From: Sphingorhabdus sp. EL138
Lineage (GTDB): Bacteria; Pseudomonadota; Alphaproteobacteria; Sphingomonadales; Sphingomonadaceae
NCBI RefSeq assembly: GCF_945890115.1
Contig: NZ_CAMDCK010000001.1
Location: 62,001-126,000 of the forward strand
Direction: 5' to 3'
Length of the DNA: 64,000 nucleotides
Shown here: one piece after another, positions 1-8,641 of the stretch
Numbering within the stretch: position 1 is the first letter of the stretch
Layout of the letters: each line of letters starts with the position of its first letter
Translations under genes and position numbers: made by a program
The notes under the pieces: generated by a model
Told to the model about the DNA's origin: nothing
The model's database searches: none
The model's input: only the letters and a program-made list of their open reading frames with translations

Positions 1-1
1 C

Positions 2-160
2 GATGTACGCTATCTCCACCGCCTGCATGCCGAATTTGTGATCCGCCTTGAACGTGAAGGCCGCACCGCCATGGCGCAGGCGTGTTTTGACTTTCTGCCG
101 CACCGTGCAGACCTTGATCTTGCAGGTTGGCCCGAAATCGACATATTCGGGCACAGTTAA
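2..160 (+). CDS. rnd: Ribonuclease D, C-terminal fragment (cut by window start)
   Basis: The window opens inside a reading frame that runs DVRYLHRLH...CFDFLPHRADLDLAGW and stops at TAA 158-160. The tail (CFDFLPxRAxLDL..W.E.DIF.HS) is that of the short single-domain RNase D-like 3'-5' exonucleases of alphaproteobacteria, which belong to the DEDD family and act in 3' trimming of structured RNA. Only about 52 C-terminal residues are present, so the catalytic DEDD residues lie outside the window. Its position directly before lptC-lptA-lptB is the usual sphingomonad order and supports the call. Confidence 0.75.
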   Translation, partial: DVRYLHRLHAEFVIRLEREGRTAMAQACFDFLPHRADLDLAGWPEIDIFGHS

Positions 161-185
161 GCTTCGATCTCGTTAGGCATCAATC

Positions 186-821
186 ATGTCAGCACAAGCC
201 GATCTTGAACGCACACACAGACAGCGCTGGGCAATGCCGGGCGGACAGCATGATCGCCTAATCCGCGCGCTGCGCATTGTGTTGCCTATCATCATTGGCC
301 TGTTGGTGGCTTTACTGGCATTCAGCCCCTTTACCGGCAAACAGGAATTGAGCTTTGTGCTGAACAAGGATGAAGTTAACCTCTCGCGCGAGCGGCTGCG
401 CGTCGTTGAGGCATTATACCGCGGTGATGACAGCAATGGCCGGCCCTTTTCCGTGCGGGCGGGCAGCGCAGTGCAGAAAACATCCGCTGACCCTGTCTTG
501 GACATGACATCCTTGTCGGGCAGAATCATGTTAAATGACGGGCCAGCGTCCATCGTTGCGCAGCGCGGTGTTTACGACCTGAATAAAGAAACGATGCGTG
601 TGAACGGCCCCTTGGCTGTTCAATCGACGGGATATGATATGGTCGCCAGCAATGTAGAGCTATCGTTGAAAGATCGTTCGATGCAAAGCTTTGGTCCTGT
701 TAGCGGTCGGACGAAAGTTGGCACCTTCCATGCAGGGCGCCTGCGCGCGGACCTCGACACGCGTATTGTGCGTCTGGATGGCGGCGTTCGTTTGCGTATC
801 GACCAGAATGCGATTAAGTAA
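186..821 (+). CDS. lptC: LPS export ABC transporter periplasmic protein LptC
   Basis: A 211-residue protein with one N-terminal transmembrane helix (about residues 29-48, LRIVLPIIIGLLVALLAF) followed by a soluble periplasmic domain, as expected for LptC. LptC is bitopic, docks on LptBFG and passes LPS to LptA. The repeated beta-strand pattern of the LptC/OstA fold (GVYDLN..TMRVNGPL, FHAGRLRADLDTRIVRLDGGVRL) is visible. The gene lies 7 bp before lptA, and rnd-lptC-lptA-lptB-rpoN is a conserved alphaproteobacterial order. The N-terminal cytoplasmic tail of about 28 residues is normal for this group. Identification rests on fold pattern plus context. Confidence 0.9.
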   Translation: MSAQADLERTHRQRWAMPGGQHDRLIRALRIVLPIIIGLLVALLAFSPFTGKQELSFVLNKDEVNLSRERLRVVEALYRGDDSNGRPFSVRAGSAVQKTSADPVLDMTSLSGRIMLNDGPASIVAQRGVYDLNKETMRVNGPLAVQSTGYDMVASNVELSLKDRSMQSFGPVSGRTKVGTFHAGRLRADLDTRIVRLDGGVRLRIDQNAIK

Positions 822-828
822 GCGCGCA

Positions 829-1356
829 ATGACTATTCGTTCTCTCTCCTTTGGTCTGTGTGCAGCGATTGCTGGCATGAGCATGCTGTCCACGGCCTCG
901 ACGGCGCAAAGCATTCGTAATCATGATAGCAACGCCCCTGTCGATTTTTCGGCTGCTTCTATGGAGTTGCAAGACCGCGCCGACCGAGTGGTATTGTCTG
1001 GCGGGGTAACGGCAATACAAGCCGGGCTTACGCTGAAGGCGAATCGCGTGACCGCCGCATATTCGAGCAATGGAGGCGTTGATGTGAACCGCCTGGACGC
1101 CACCGGCGGCGTGATGGTAACCAAGGATGATCTGCGCGCAACCAGCAATTCCGCCATTTATGATCTCGACTCCAGCCTGATCACGCTGATCGGCAATGTG
1201 AACCTCGTGCAAGGCAGTAATCGCCTCACCGGCGGCCGATTGGTCATTGACCTAAACTCAGGCCGTTCAACCATCAACGGCGGCGGTGCACCAGGCACGA
1301 CAAATGGCGGAGGCCGAGTCACTGGCTCCTTTAGCGTATCTCAGCGTAAGAATTGA
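829..1356 (+). CDS. lptA: LPS transport periplasmic protein LptA
   Basis: The ORF track opens at 691, but the first 46 residues overlap lptC and are a frame extension. The start at 829 gives a normal signal peptide (MTIRSLSFGLCAAIAGMSM...STAQS) and a 175-residue protein. The OstA/LptA jellyroll repeats follow: DFSAASMELQDRADRVVLSGGV, LTLKANRVTAAYSSNG, ATSNSAIYDLDSSLITLIGNV, LTGGRLVIDLNSGRSTI. LptA forms the periplasmic bridge that carries LPS from LptC to LptDE. A Gly-rich tail ends the protein. It is likely co-transcribed with lptC (7-bp gap). Confidence 0.9.
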   Translation: MTIRSLSFGLCAAIAGMSMLSTASTAQSIRNHDSNAPVDFSAASMELQDRADRVVLSGGVTAIQAGLTLKANRVTAAYSSNGGVDVNRLDATGGVMVTKDDLRATSNSAIYDLDSSLITLIGNVNLVQGSNRLTGGRLVIDLNSGRSTINGGGAPGTTNGGGRVTGSFSVSQRKN

Positions 1357-1471
1357 GCTAAGCTAAAGCTGTAAATTCGGCGCAGCATGAACCATGCCAA
1401 TTGCCAAATGCTTTGCTATTCACTAGCTATTGTCGCGAAAACAAAAGCATCATTGCGGATGAATATTGAAT

Positions 1472-2251
1472 ATGGAAAGCATGAAGGCCACCCCACCTGC
1501 TGCTGATGCGACTACCGATGCGGCTATGCAATTGGGGCTGGGTGTTGTTTCAATTGCCAAAAGCTACGACAAGCGCGCCGTTTTGACGGATGTTTCGCTG
1601 TCCGTGGCAAAGGGCGAAGTGGTTGGCCTGCTTGGACCCAATGGCGCGGGCAAGACGACCTGTTTTTACTCGATCATGGGGCTGGTCAAACCCGATAGCG
1701 GCCGCATCACGCTTGATGGCGCGGATATAACCAAGCTGCCAATGTATCGCCGCGCCATTTTGGGGCTTGGCTATCTGCCCCAGGAAACCTCGATTTTTCG
1801 GGGGATGACGGTTGAACAGAATATCAGCGCGGTTCTCGAAATGTCGGAACCCGACCCAGAATCGCGCGGCGAGCGGCTGGAAAAACTGCTGGACGAATTT
1901 GGCCTGACCCGTTTGCGTAGCGCGCCTGCGATGGCCTTGTCCGGCGGAGAGCGTCGGCGGTGCGAGATCGCCCGTGCACTGGCCGCGAACCCCTCGATCA
2001 TGCTGCTTGACGAACCTTTTGCCGGCATTGACCCGATTTCGATCTCTGACATTCGCGATCTTGTGAAGGAACTCAAGACACGCGGAATTGGCGTGCTCAT
2101 CACGGATCATAATGTCCGTGAAACATTGGATATCGTGGACCGTGCCTGCATCATCTATGGCGGGCAGGTCCTGTTTGCCGGATCACCAGAGGCGCTGGTC
2201 GCCGATCCCAATGTCCGCCGCCTCTATCTGGGCGAGAGCTTTGCAATGTGA
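1472..2251 (+). CDS. lptB: LPS export ABC transporter ATP-binding protein LptB
   Basis: Cytoplasmic ATPase of the LptBFG exporter. The Walker A (GPNGAGKTT), signature (LSGGERRRCEIARAL), Walker B (IMLLDEPFAGID) and H-loop (ITDHNVRETL) are all present. The coupling segment GLGYLPQETSIFRGMTVEQN is characteristic of LptB rather than other ABC ATPases. The N-terminus is longer than in E. coli LptB by about 25 residues. The track uses TTG at 1466; ATG 1472 or ATG 1481 are equally plausible and none has a strong Shine-Dalgarno. It lies between lptA and rpoN, as in most proteobacteria. Confidence 0.95.
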   Translation: MESMKATPPAADATTDAAMQLGLGVVSIAKSYDKRAVLTDVSLSVAKGEVVGLLGPNGAGKTTCFYSIMGLVKPDSGRITLDGADITKLPMYRRAILGLGYLPQETSIFRGMTVEQNISAVLEMSEPDPESRGERLEKLLDEFGLTRLRSAPAMALSGGERRRCEIARALAANPSIMLLDEPFAGIDPISISDIRDLVKELKTRGIGVLITDHNVRETLDIVDRACIIYGGQVLFAGSPEALVADPNVRRLYLGESFAM

Positions 2252-2280
2252 TGTGGAGGAAATGACGGAAAATTAACGTC

Positions 2281-3774
2281 ATGGCATTAGCTCCGCGCCT
2301 CGACCTCCGCCAAAGCCAGTCGCTGGTCATGACGCCGCAGCTGCAGCAAGCGATTAAGCTGTTGGCGCTTTCGTCGCTCGAAATCGAAGCCTTCATCGCC
2401 GAAGAGATTGAACGCAACCCGGTGCTTGACGCGGGCGGCGGCGATTCCTTTTCCGACACGCCAGTTGATACATTCCCGCAAGCCACAATTGCCGAGAGCA
2501 ACGAACGCGGCAGTGACGAGATATTAGGCAATGACAGCCACGCTGCCTCCGACGCGCTGGACGTCGATTTCGGGGCGGAAACCTTCTATCATGATGCGCC
2601 ATCCGACAGCGTGGGCGGCACAGACGGGATGCTGGGCCTGTCGGGCAGCGCGCTGTCCAGCGGTAGCTTTGACGGCGACGGCCCAGATTTTGACAGCTTT
2701 GCAGCTCGCGACGGTAATTTACGCGAACATTTAATGGCGCAGGCGGGTGCGGGCCTTTCGGGTCGCCAGCTTTTTCTGGTGCAACAGATTATCGAACATA
2801 TTGAACCCACTGGTTATGTGGGTGAAGATTTGCTGGCCATGGCGCAAAGGCTTAATGTGCCCTTGGCCGAAGCAGAAGCTGCGCTGACCGAGCTTCAGCG
2901 CTTTGACCCCACGGGGGTTGGTGCACGCAATCTTGCCGAGTGCCTTGCGCTGCAGGCCAAGGATGCGGACCGCTATGACCCATGCATGGCAAGGCTGATC
3001 GGCAATCTCGATTTGGTCGCCAAGGGCGCGTTTGACCAATTGAAACGCATGTGCCGCGTCGATGATGAAGATCTGCGCGATATGTTGATAGAACTGCGCG
3101 GCTATGATCCAAAGCCAGGGTGCCGTTTTGAAAGCGAAGACAGCATGGCGGTCACACCGGACATCTATGTGACACCTCGCGGCGATGGTTGGTCGATTGA
3201 ATTGAACAGCGCTAACCTACCGCGGTTGCTTATCAACCGAAGCTATGTGGCTGAACTTGGACAGGATAAGGCCACTAAGGCTTGGCTCAGCGATTGCATG
3301 GCCGATGCCAATTGGCTGATCAAGGCCATGGACCAACGGCAGCGCACGATCGTCAAGGTCGCGACCGAAATCGTGAAGCAGCAAGAAGGGTTTTTCCGGC
3401 GCGGCGTTGCCCATTTGCGGCCCTTGACGCTGCGCCAGGTCGCAGACGCCATTGAAATGCATGAATCTACCGTCAGCCGGGTAACGAGCAACAAATATCT
3501 GCATTGCGGACGCGGGCTGTTTGACCTCAAATATTTCTTTTCATCCGGTGTTCAGTCCGCCGATGGCGAAGGCGCATCTGCCGAAGCGATCAAAAGCCAT
3601 ATCAAATCGCTGATTGAGGCCGAGGGCGATAAAATCCTGTCCGACGATATGTTGGTCGAACTGCTAACGGCAAAGGGCTTTGACATTGCCCGCCGGACGG
3701 TCGCCAAATATCGTGAGGCGATGGGTATTGGTTCGTCGGTGCAGCGTCGTCGGCAAAAGAAAATGGGCCGTTAA
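2281..3774 (+). CDS. rpoN: RNA polymerase sigma-54 factor
   Basis: A 497-residue sigma-54. The N-terminal activator-interacting region is Gln/Leu rich (RLDLRQSQSLVMTPQLQQAI). An acidic linker (about residues 60-150) follows, then the core-binding and HTH regions (LTLRQVADAIEMHESTVSRVTSNKYL), and the C-terminal RpoN box ARRTVAKYREAMGI, which reads the -24 element. It directs transcription with AAA+ activators, often for nitrogen and flagellar genes. It starts 29 bp after lptB. A candidate sigma-54 promoter occurs in this window before flgC. Its stop codon directly abuts the stop of the convergent nucleotidyltransferase gene. Confidence 0.97.
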   Translation: MALAPRLDLRQSQSLVMTPQLQQAIKLLALSSLEIEAFIAEEIERNPVLDAGGGDSFSDTPVDTFPQATIAESNERGSDEILGNDSHAASDALDVDFGAETFYHDAPSDSVGGTDGMLGLSGSALSSGSFDGDGPDFDSFAARDGNLREHLMAQAGAGLSGRQLFLVQQIIEHIEPTGYVGEDLLAMAQRLNVPLAEAEAALTELQRFDPTGVGARNLAECLALQAKDADRYDPCMARLIGNLDLVAKGAFDQLKRMCRVDDEDLRDMLIELRGYDPKPGCRFESEDSMAVTPDIYVTPRGDGWSIELNSANLPRLLINRSYVAELGQDKATKAWLSDCMADANWLIKAMDQRQRTIVKVATEIVKQQEGFFRRGVAHLRPLTLRQVADAIEMHESTVSRVTSNKYLHCGRGLFDLKYFFSSGVQSADGEGASAEAIKSHIKSLIEAEGDKILSDDMLVELLTAKGFDIARRTVAKYREAMGIGSSVQRRRQKKMGR

Positions 3775-4569
3775 TCAAGCCACATCAATATTGCCGCTCC
3801 GCGCCGCGCGTTCAGTCAGTATTTTTTCTGCCAGCGCATGATCGCTCAACTTGTCGACATCTATGGCGGCAACGGGATCGGACATGGGAACCAACTGTGC
3901 GTCTAGGCCAAGCCGCTTCCCAGCATTCTCCATCGCTTGGTGCAAGCCAATGGTGCGGGTAAGCGCACGTATCGCCAAAAGTAGACCAAAATGCAGGAAC
4001 AGCCGCCACGCCTTTTTGCGGTCCTGCTCGGCATTGGCCCATAATTTAAGCGCGAACGATGACTTCTGGGTCATCAGCGCAAACAGATTGGCGCCGGACC
4101 AAGCGCCGTCGGAAAAGCGAAGCCAGGTGCGCTGCGCATCCGGAAATTGCCTAAGCATGGTTTGGCGTTCCACCATCGCAACCGCGACGTCGCCATCCGC
4201 ATAGCGCACAAATTCGTCGATCATCTTCACGGTCAACAAGGGATGGTCCGCCGTGGTCACCAATAAGGGCGATGAAAACCCCAAGATCTCAGCCTGCGCT
4301 TGAATGCTCAAGGAAATGCTTTTCTGGCTTTCCACCAAAATGGCGCCCCCGGCTGCGTCAACGGCAGAGCGCAGATATTCTACGTCTTGCGATAATATGA
4401 CGATCTTACCGATGTGGGGTGACATATGCAGCGTGCGGACAACATGACAAATCATCGGTTCGCCGCGAACCGGGACTAAGGCCTTGCGTTCAAGGCCGAA
4501 ATGCTGTGCAAGCATATCGGGGCCGGGCCGCTGTCCGGCAAGGACGATGCAGGTCCATTGCGCTTGCAA
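3775..4569 (-). CDS. MobA-like NTP transferase (nucleotidyltransferase family protein)
   Basis: A Rossmann-type NTP transferase of about 264 residues. The N-terminal nucleotide-binding motif reads CIVLAGQRPGPDMLAQHFG followed by the RKALVPVRGEPMICHVV Lys/Gly region, and TTADHPLL is the metal-binding Asp segment. The family includes MobA-, IspD- and CMP-sugar-forming enzymes; the substrate cannot be told from sequence. The track's ATG (4665) and the inner ATG (4647) give an unusual N-terminal extension. TTG at 4569 is preceded on the minus strand by AGGAGAAGCGAC, a strong Shine-Dalgarno at good spacing, and starts just before the LAG motif, so I choose it. This leaves about 83 bp for divergent promoters with the HAD gene. 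It likely works with the adjacent glycan genes. Confidence 0.75.
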   Translation of the reverse strand: MQAQWTCIVLAGQRPGPDMLAQHFGLERKALVPVRGEPMICHVVRTLHMSPHIGKIVILSQDVEYLRSAVDAAGGAILVESQKSISLSIQAQAEILGFSSPLLVTTADHPLLTVKMIDEFVRYADGDVAVAMVERQTMLRQFPDAQRTWLRFSDGAWSGANLFALMTQKSSFALKLWANAEQDRKKAWRLFLHFGLLLAIRALTRTIGLHQAMENAGKRLGLDAQLVPMSDPVAAIDVDKLSDHALAEKILTERAARSGNIDVA

Positions 4570-4652
4570 GTCGCTTCTCCTAAACGCGAAAAAATCAGAA
4601 GGGTTCGTCGATTTGTCTGACGGCACCTTGAGGCGAGGCTTGGCCATCAAAT

Positions 4653-5336
4653 ATGAATATTGCAATATATGATCTCGACAAGACCATAACGCGCCGTCCG
4701 ACCTTTACCCGTTTTCTGCTCTATTACGCACAGCAGACAGCGCCCTTTCGGCTCGCTGGGCTACCCTTATGGATTATCGCCTTGATCGGGTACCGCATTG
4801 GATTATATGGCCGCAAGCCATTGAAACAATTTGGTATAAGTATGTTCATGGGACTTAATTTAGATGCGGCAATCCTGGCTAAAGTGGTGGCCGATTTTGT
4901 GTCCAAGGCCGTTTTAACCGATATCCAACCCGGCGCCGCCAAATCTATTGAAAATGACCGAAGCCAAAACCAAAAACTGGTGGTCGCTACGGCTGCACCG
5001 GCGTTTTACGCCCATCAAATTGCTTCGCGCCTCAGCTTTGACGCGGTTGTTGCGACACAGCATGTAACGCGACCAGACGGCAGAATCTGCCACTGCATCG
5101 ATGGCGAAAATTGCTATGGCCCGGAAAAGTTGAAAATGGTCAGAACATGGTTCGACGTGCAGGGATTAAAGCGCGAAGACTGCCATATTTCGGTATATTC
5201 CGACCACGCCAGCGATGCACCGTTAATGGATTGGGCAGATACGGCATATCTGGTCAACCCAACTAAAAAGCTACGCCGGCTGGCGGCGCAAAAAAATTGG
5301 CAAATACGCGACTTTTCGACCGATAAAGGGCATTAA
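4653..5336 (+). CDS. HAD-IB family phosphatase
   Basis: A 227-residue HAD superfamily hydrolase of the phosphoserine-phosphatase-like IB subfamily. Motif I is IYDLDKTIT near the N-terminus, motif II is the VVATAAP segment, and motif IV is SVYSDHASDAPLMDWAD. A hydrophobic stretch (residues about 30-50, LAGLPLWIIALIGYRIGLY) in the cap suggests membrane association or a lipidic substrate. It is the first gene of a tight plus-strand unit (5 bp before the next ORF) with a glycerophosphotransferase-like enzyme, a flippase and an FkbM methyltransferase. The phosphomonoester substrate is unknown; an alditol or lipid phosphate in envelope glycan synthesis is an inference from context. Confidence 0.8.
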   Translation: MNIAIYDLDKTITRRPTFTRFLLYYAQQTAPFRLAGLPLWIIALIGYRIGLYGRKPLKQFGISMFMGLNLDAAILAKVVADFVSKAVLTDIQPGAAKSIENDRSQNQKLVVATAAPAFYAHQIASRLSFDAVVATQHVTRPDGRICHCIDGENCYGPEKLKMVRTWFDVQGLKREDCHISVYSDHASDAPLMDWADTAYLVNPTKKLRRLAAQKNWQIRDFSTDKGH

Positions 5337-5341
5337 AGCGC

Positions 5342-6502
5342 GTGCAAAAAATCTGTTTCCTTTTCAACCATGACCAAACGCACCAGATTGCGCATAGTTT
5401 GCCAATTGCGTTGCAGATGGCCAAAAGCGGCGTTGCCGATGTAACGCTGGCTGTTACCAGCATTTTGGTTGAGGCCGAAATCCGCAGATTAAGCGGCGCG
5501 GCGCTTCAGGGCGTAAAAATCGTCCCATTACACACCAAATCTGCTGTGTCGCAATTACTCGTCCGTGCATTTGACCGTTTGGTCCCAGCGCGCAAGCTGC
5601 TCGTCTACCGCGATAATCTTGAATTCTTCCGACAATTCGACGCGTTGGTCGTATCGGAAAAATCAAGCCTGATCCTGAAAACCCGATATGGATTGGACAA
5701 CATAAAGTTCATCCATACCCGCCATGGAGCTGGCGACCGGGCGATCGGGTTCAATGCGGAAAGTGCGCAATTCGATCTCATTTTAGTATCGGGCGAAAAG
5801 ATCCGCGATCGCCTTGTCCGCGACGCGGGGGTGCCGCCGGAAAAAATCCGTATCACCGGATATGCGAAGTTCGATATTGCCGTCCCAGCGTCAGCGCCGC
5901 TGTTTCCGCAATCTCATCGCCGGACCATTCTATACAACCCCCACCCTTCGCCGCATCTTTCTAGCTGGTTCAAATTCGGTGCAGAGCTGTTGGAGCAGTT
6001 CTACCAGAGTGATCGCTATAATCTTATATTTGCGCCGCATGTGATGCTGTTTGCGCGGCCATGGACGATCACAATCGATAGGCTGTCGATCGCGTCCGCC
6101 AAAAAGCCCGCTGCCCGATATAATGATGCACCGCATATGTTGATGGATTTGGGTAGCCCGGCCTGCACAGACATGACCTATACCAACGCAGCGGACCTGT
6201 ATCTGGGCGATGTGAGCAGTCAGGTCTATGAATTTCTCAACCGCCCGCGCCCGTGCCTGTTTTTGGATGCCCATGATACGCCATGGCAAGGGAACCCTAA
6301 CTACCGCCACTGGGCAACTGGACCTGTGAAGACAGACGCAAGCGACATTATCGGCGCTGTCGATGCAGCGTTTGCATCGCAGGCTTCCTATAGCGATGCG
6401 CAACGTGCCCTGTTGGAGGACAGCTTTTCAGTCACCGCCATACCTGCATCTGTGCGGGCGACGGCAGCTATTATCGATTATCTGGATCAAGCCATTGGGT
6501 GA
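5342..6502 (+). CDS. CDP-glycerol glycerophosphotransferase-like (TagB/TagF-type) GT-B enzyme
   Basis: A 386-residue protein with a GTG start. The C-terminal half carries hallmarks of the CDP-glycerol:poly(glycerophosphate) glycerophosphotransferase fold: an HG motif in a loop (HTRHGAGDRAIGF), then DLILVSGEKIRDRL, ITGYAKFD where TagF has GYPRND, ILYNPHPS where TagF has YAPTWR, and ADLYLGDVSSQVYEFLNRPR, matching the family's aDSSS-xxEF signature. In Gram-positives such enzymes build teichoic acids; in Gram-negatives related proteins add polyol-phosphate or sugar-phosphate to surface glycans. It overlaps the flippase gene if that gene begins at TTG 6495. Donor and acceptor are unknown. Confidence 0.7.
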   Translation: MQKICFLFNHDQTHQIAHSLPIALQMAKSGVADVTLAVTSILVEAEIRRLSGAALQGVKIVPLHTKSAVSQLLVRAFDRLVPARKLLVYRDNLEFFRQFDALVVSEKSSLILKTRYGLDNIKFIHTRHGAGDRAIGFNAESAQFDLILVSGEKIRDRLVRDAGVPPEKIRITGYAKFDIAVPASAPLFPQSHRRTILYNPHPSPHLSSWFKFGAELLEQFYQSDRYNLIFAPHVMLFARPWTITIDRLSIASAKKPAARYNDAPHMLMDLGSPACTDMTYTNAADLYLGDVSSQVYEFLNRPRPCLFLDAHDTPWQGNPNYRHWATGPVKTDASDIIGAVDAAFASQASYSDAQRALLEDSFSVTAIPASVRATAAIIDYLDQAIG

Positions 6503-7829
6503 AGAGGCACGCCAATTGCCCCTATCGGCGCAATCACCACTGCACCGGATTGCCGGGAATATGGGCCGATTGCTCTCGGGTAAGGCGGCGGCAGGCATCA
6601 TCAGCCTTGGCTCGATTGCCATTGCGGCCCGAATCCTTGGGGTCGAACAATATGGTGTGCTCAATCTGGTGCACGGCTTTGCGACGCTGATGGGTGGGAC
6701 CATCGCCTTTTCCGGCTTTCACGGCATGGTACGCTATGGTGCAGAGGCACTCAACCGTGGCGCAGCTACACAGTTCCGCAACCTCATATTGTTACTTGCA
6801 CTTATTGAACTCGGCATGGCCGCTGTGGCCATCGGCGTGGCGATGCTGCTGGTTCCATGGGTCGGTGTATCCTTGGGGTGGAGCCCAGAAGCGATTCAAT
6901 TTGGCGGGCTGTATTGCTTGGCCATTCTCGCCACGGTTCGGGCCACGCCACAAGGCTTGCTTCAGTTGGCCGAACGCTTTGACCTGATCGGTCTGCACCC
7001 CGTCATCATGCCACTGATCCGCTTAATAGGGGCGCTTTTCATTTTGTTTAATGGCGGGGGACTGGCTGCATTTTTGTGGGTGTGGCTAGCCGCAGCGATT
7101 GCCGAGGGCCTTTCCATGTGGCTCTTGTGCTGGATGGGTACGCGTCATCTGGCAATCGGCGCAGATGGGCGGCTGACGTTAAAGGGCACGCGGCGCGACA
7201 ATCCGGGTATCGTGCGCTTCATTGCGACAACCAATCTCGACCTTACCTTACGCGATATTGCGCCTAAGGCGACGCCCTTAATCATTGGCTGGATGCTAGG
7301 GCCAGCCGCTGCGGGCCTGTATGCCCTTGTGCAAAGGGCAAGTGCCATTCTGATTCAACCCGCACAAATGCTTGGGGAGGCCGCCTATCCGGTCGTAACC
7401 CGCCTGTTGATTAGTGGCAATGATCAGGCCGCAGGCAAAGCGGTCCGGCGTTCGGCCATCTTTGCAACAGGCATGGCATTGCTGGCCGCAGCCATTATGT
7501 GCCTGTTCGCCGGAAAAGTTCTGGAGCTGCTTGGCGGCGCAAGCTTTGCAGGCGGCGCGTCGTTGCTTATCTTAGTCCTGCTTGGTCGGGCGATGATTGC
7601 AGGCATGCCGACTTTATCGGCGGCGCTCACCGCGCAAGGACGACCCTGGGTCAGTGCTCGCGCCAATTTGGCCAGCAATGTGGGCATGTTACCTTTGCTA
7701 CCGCTGTTGATTTGGTGGTTTGGCCTGAATGGTGCGGGGGTGCACGGAATATTGCAAAGCCTTGTCCTCCTTAGCTTGTTGATATGGAGCTATAATGGAT
7801 CGCGCCTTGCACCGCGCGTCGGGATGTGA
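6495..7829 (+). CDS. Polysaccharide flippase (Wzx/MurJ-like MOP superfamily)
   Basis: A highly hydrophobic protein with about 12-14 predicted membrane segments and the MOP-type opening IAGNMGRLLSGKAAAGIISL...AARILGVEQYGVLN, typical of Wzx and other polysaccharide biosynthesis flippases. It should move a lipid-linked oligosaccharide across the inner membrane. The ORF track start (6363) lies inside the preceding gene. TTG 6495 (8-bp overlap) or ATG 6561 are the realistic starts, and the choice is not settled by a clear ribosome binding site. Context is the same glycan unit as the HAD phosphatase, the glycerophosphotransferase-like enzyme and the FkbM methyltransferase. Confidence 0.85.
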   Translation: MGEEARQLPLSAQSPLHRIAGNMGRLLSGKAAAGIISLGSIAIAARILGVEQYGVLNLVHGFATLMGGTIAFSGFHGMVRYGAEALNRGAATQFRNLILLLALIELGMAAVAIGVAMLLVPWVGVSLGWSPEAIQFGGLYCLAILATVRATPQGLLQLAERFDLIGLHPVIMPLIRLIGALFILFNGGGLAAFLWVWLAAAIAEGLSMWLLCWMGTRHLAIGADGRLTLKGTRRDNPGIVRFIATTNLDLTLRDIAPKATPLIIGWMLGPAAAGLYALVQRASAILIQPAQMLGEAAYPVVTRLLISGNDQAAGKAVRRSAIFATGMALLAAAIMCLFAGKVLELLGGASFAGGASLLILVLLGRAMIAGMPTLSAALTAQGRPWVSARANLASNVGMLPLLPLLIWWFGLNGAGVHGILQSLVLLSLLIWSYNGSRLAPRVGM

Positions 7830-7862
7830 TTACGCGGCCACCTACGCGGCAGGGGAACTAAA

Positions 7863-8624
7863 ATGACGAGCGGCGATTTTTTGATCAAGCAACTGAAAAA
7901 GGCTGTTTTTGTGCCATATGCCAAATTGCGGGCAACGCTTGGCGGCGAAGGCACTGGTTTTAGCCGCTCCAGCTATGGCGTGCTGATGAAAACAAACTGG
8001 CGCGACCGCACCTTCATTTATTGCCGTTTTGCTGTCTATGGGCACGGCCTGTCCGATTATCTGAAAGGCCTCACACAGCCGTTCGTCTTTTTAGATATTG
8101 GTGCAAACCAAGGTCTCTACAGCCTGATTGCCGGCCAGAACCCCCATTGCACCCGCGCGATTGCGCTTGAGCCAGTGCCGGACACGTTTGAGCGGCTGCG
8201 CCAGAATATCGAGGCCAACAACCTTCAAGATAAAGTCCAAGCGGTGCAAGCCGCCCTGTCAAACCAAGCGGGCACCGCGAAAATCGTCTTTGATGCCGCA
8301 CATAGCGGGCTTGCGTCGCTACGCAATGATGGCGCCGACGGTTTGGACATCAGTACCATCAACATGGAAGCTTTTGATGTGCTGCTTGGCGCGCCCGAAA
8401 TGTTAGTCATCAAGGTTGATGTCGAGGGGCATGAAGCCGCGGTCATGGCAGAGTTGGTCAAGTCGCGCTTTCTATCGCGCATCCAGTCAGTGTTTTACGA
8501 AGTCGATGCCAAATGGAGCGATGCCGACGGCTTGCGGGCGATTTTGGAAAGCGGCGGCTTTACCCATTTCGTGACCGTGGGTCGCGGGAAGCATTATGAC
8601 GTGTTGGCTACGCGCCAACCATAA
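7863..8624 (+). CDS. FkbM family SAM-dependent methyltransferase
   Basis: A 253-residue class I methyltransferase with FkbM landmarks: SAM-binding motif FLDIGANQGLYSLIAG, then ALEPVPDTFERLRQNIEAN and the FkbM-specific IKVDVEGHEAAVM near residue 183. FkbM enzymes O-methylate sugars or polyketide hydroxyls and are common at the ends of surface-glycan loci. It starts 33 bp after the flippase gene and is the last gene of the plus-strand glycan unit. An N-terminal Lys-rich segment of about 50 residues precedes the methyltransferase fold. The acceptor is unknown. Confidence 0.85.
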   Translation: MTSGDFLIKQLKKAVFVPYAKLRATLGGEGTGFSRSSYGVLMKTNWRDRTFIYCRFAVYGHGLSDYLKGLTQPFVFLDIGANQGLYSLIAGQNPHCTRAIALEPVPDTFERLRQNIEANNLQDKVQAVQAALSNQAGTAKIVFDAAHSGLASLRNDGADGLDISTINMEAFDVLLGAPEMLVIKVDVEGHEAAVMAELVKSRFLSRIQSVFYEVDAKWSDADGLRAILESGGFTHFVTVGRGKHYDVLATRQP

Positions 8625-8641
8625 GTCACTGCCTTTATCGG

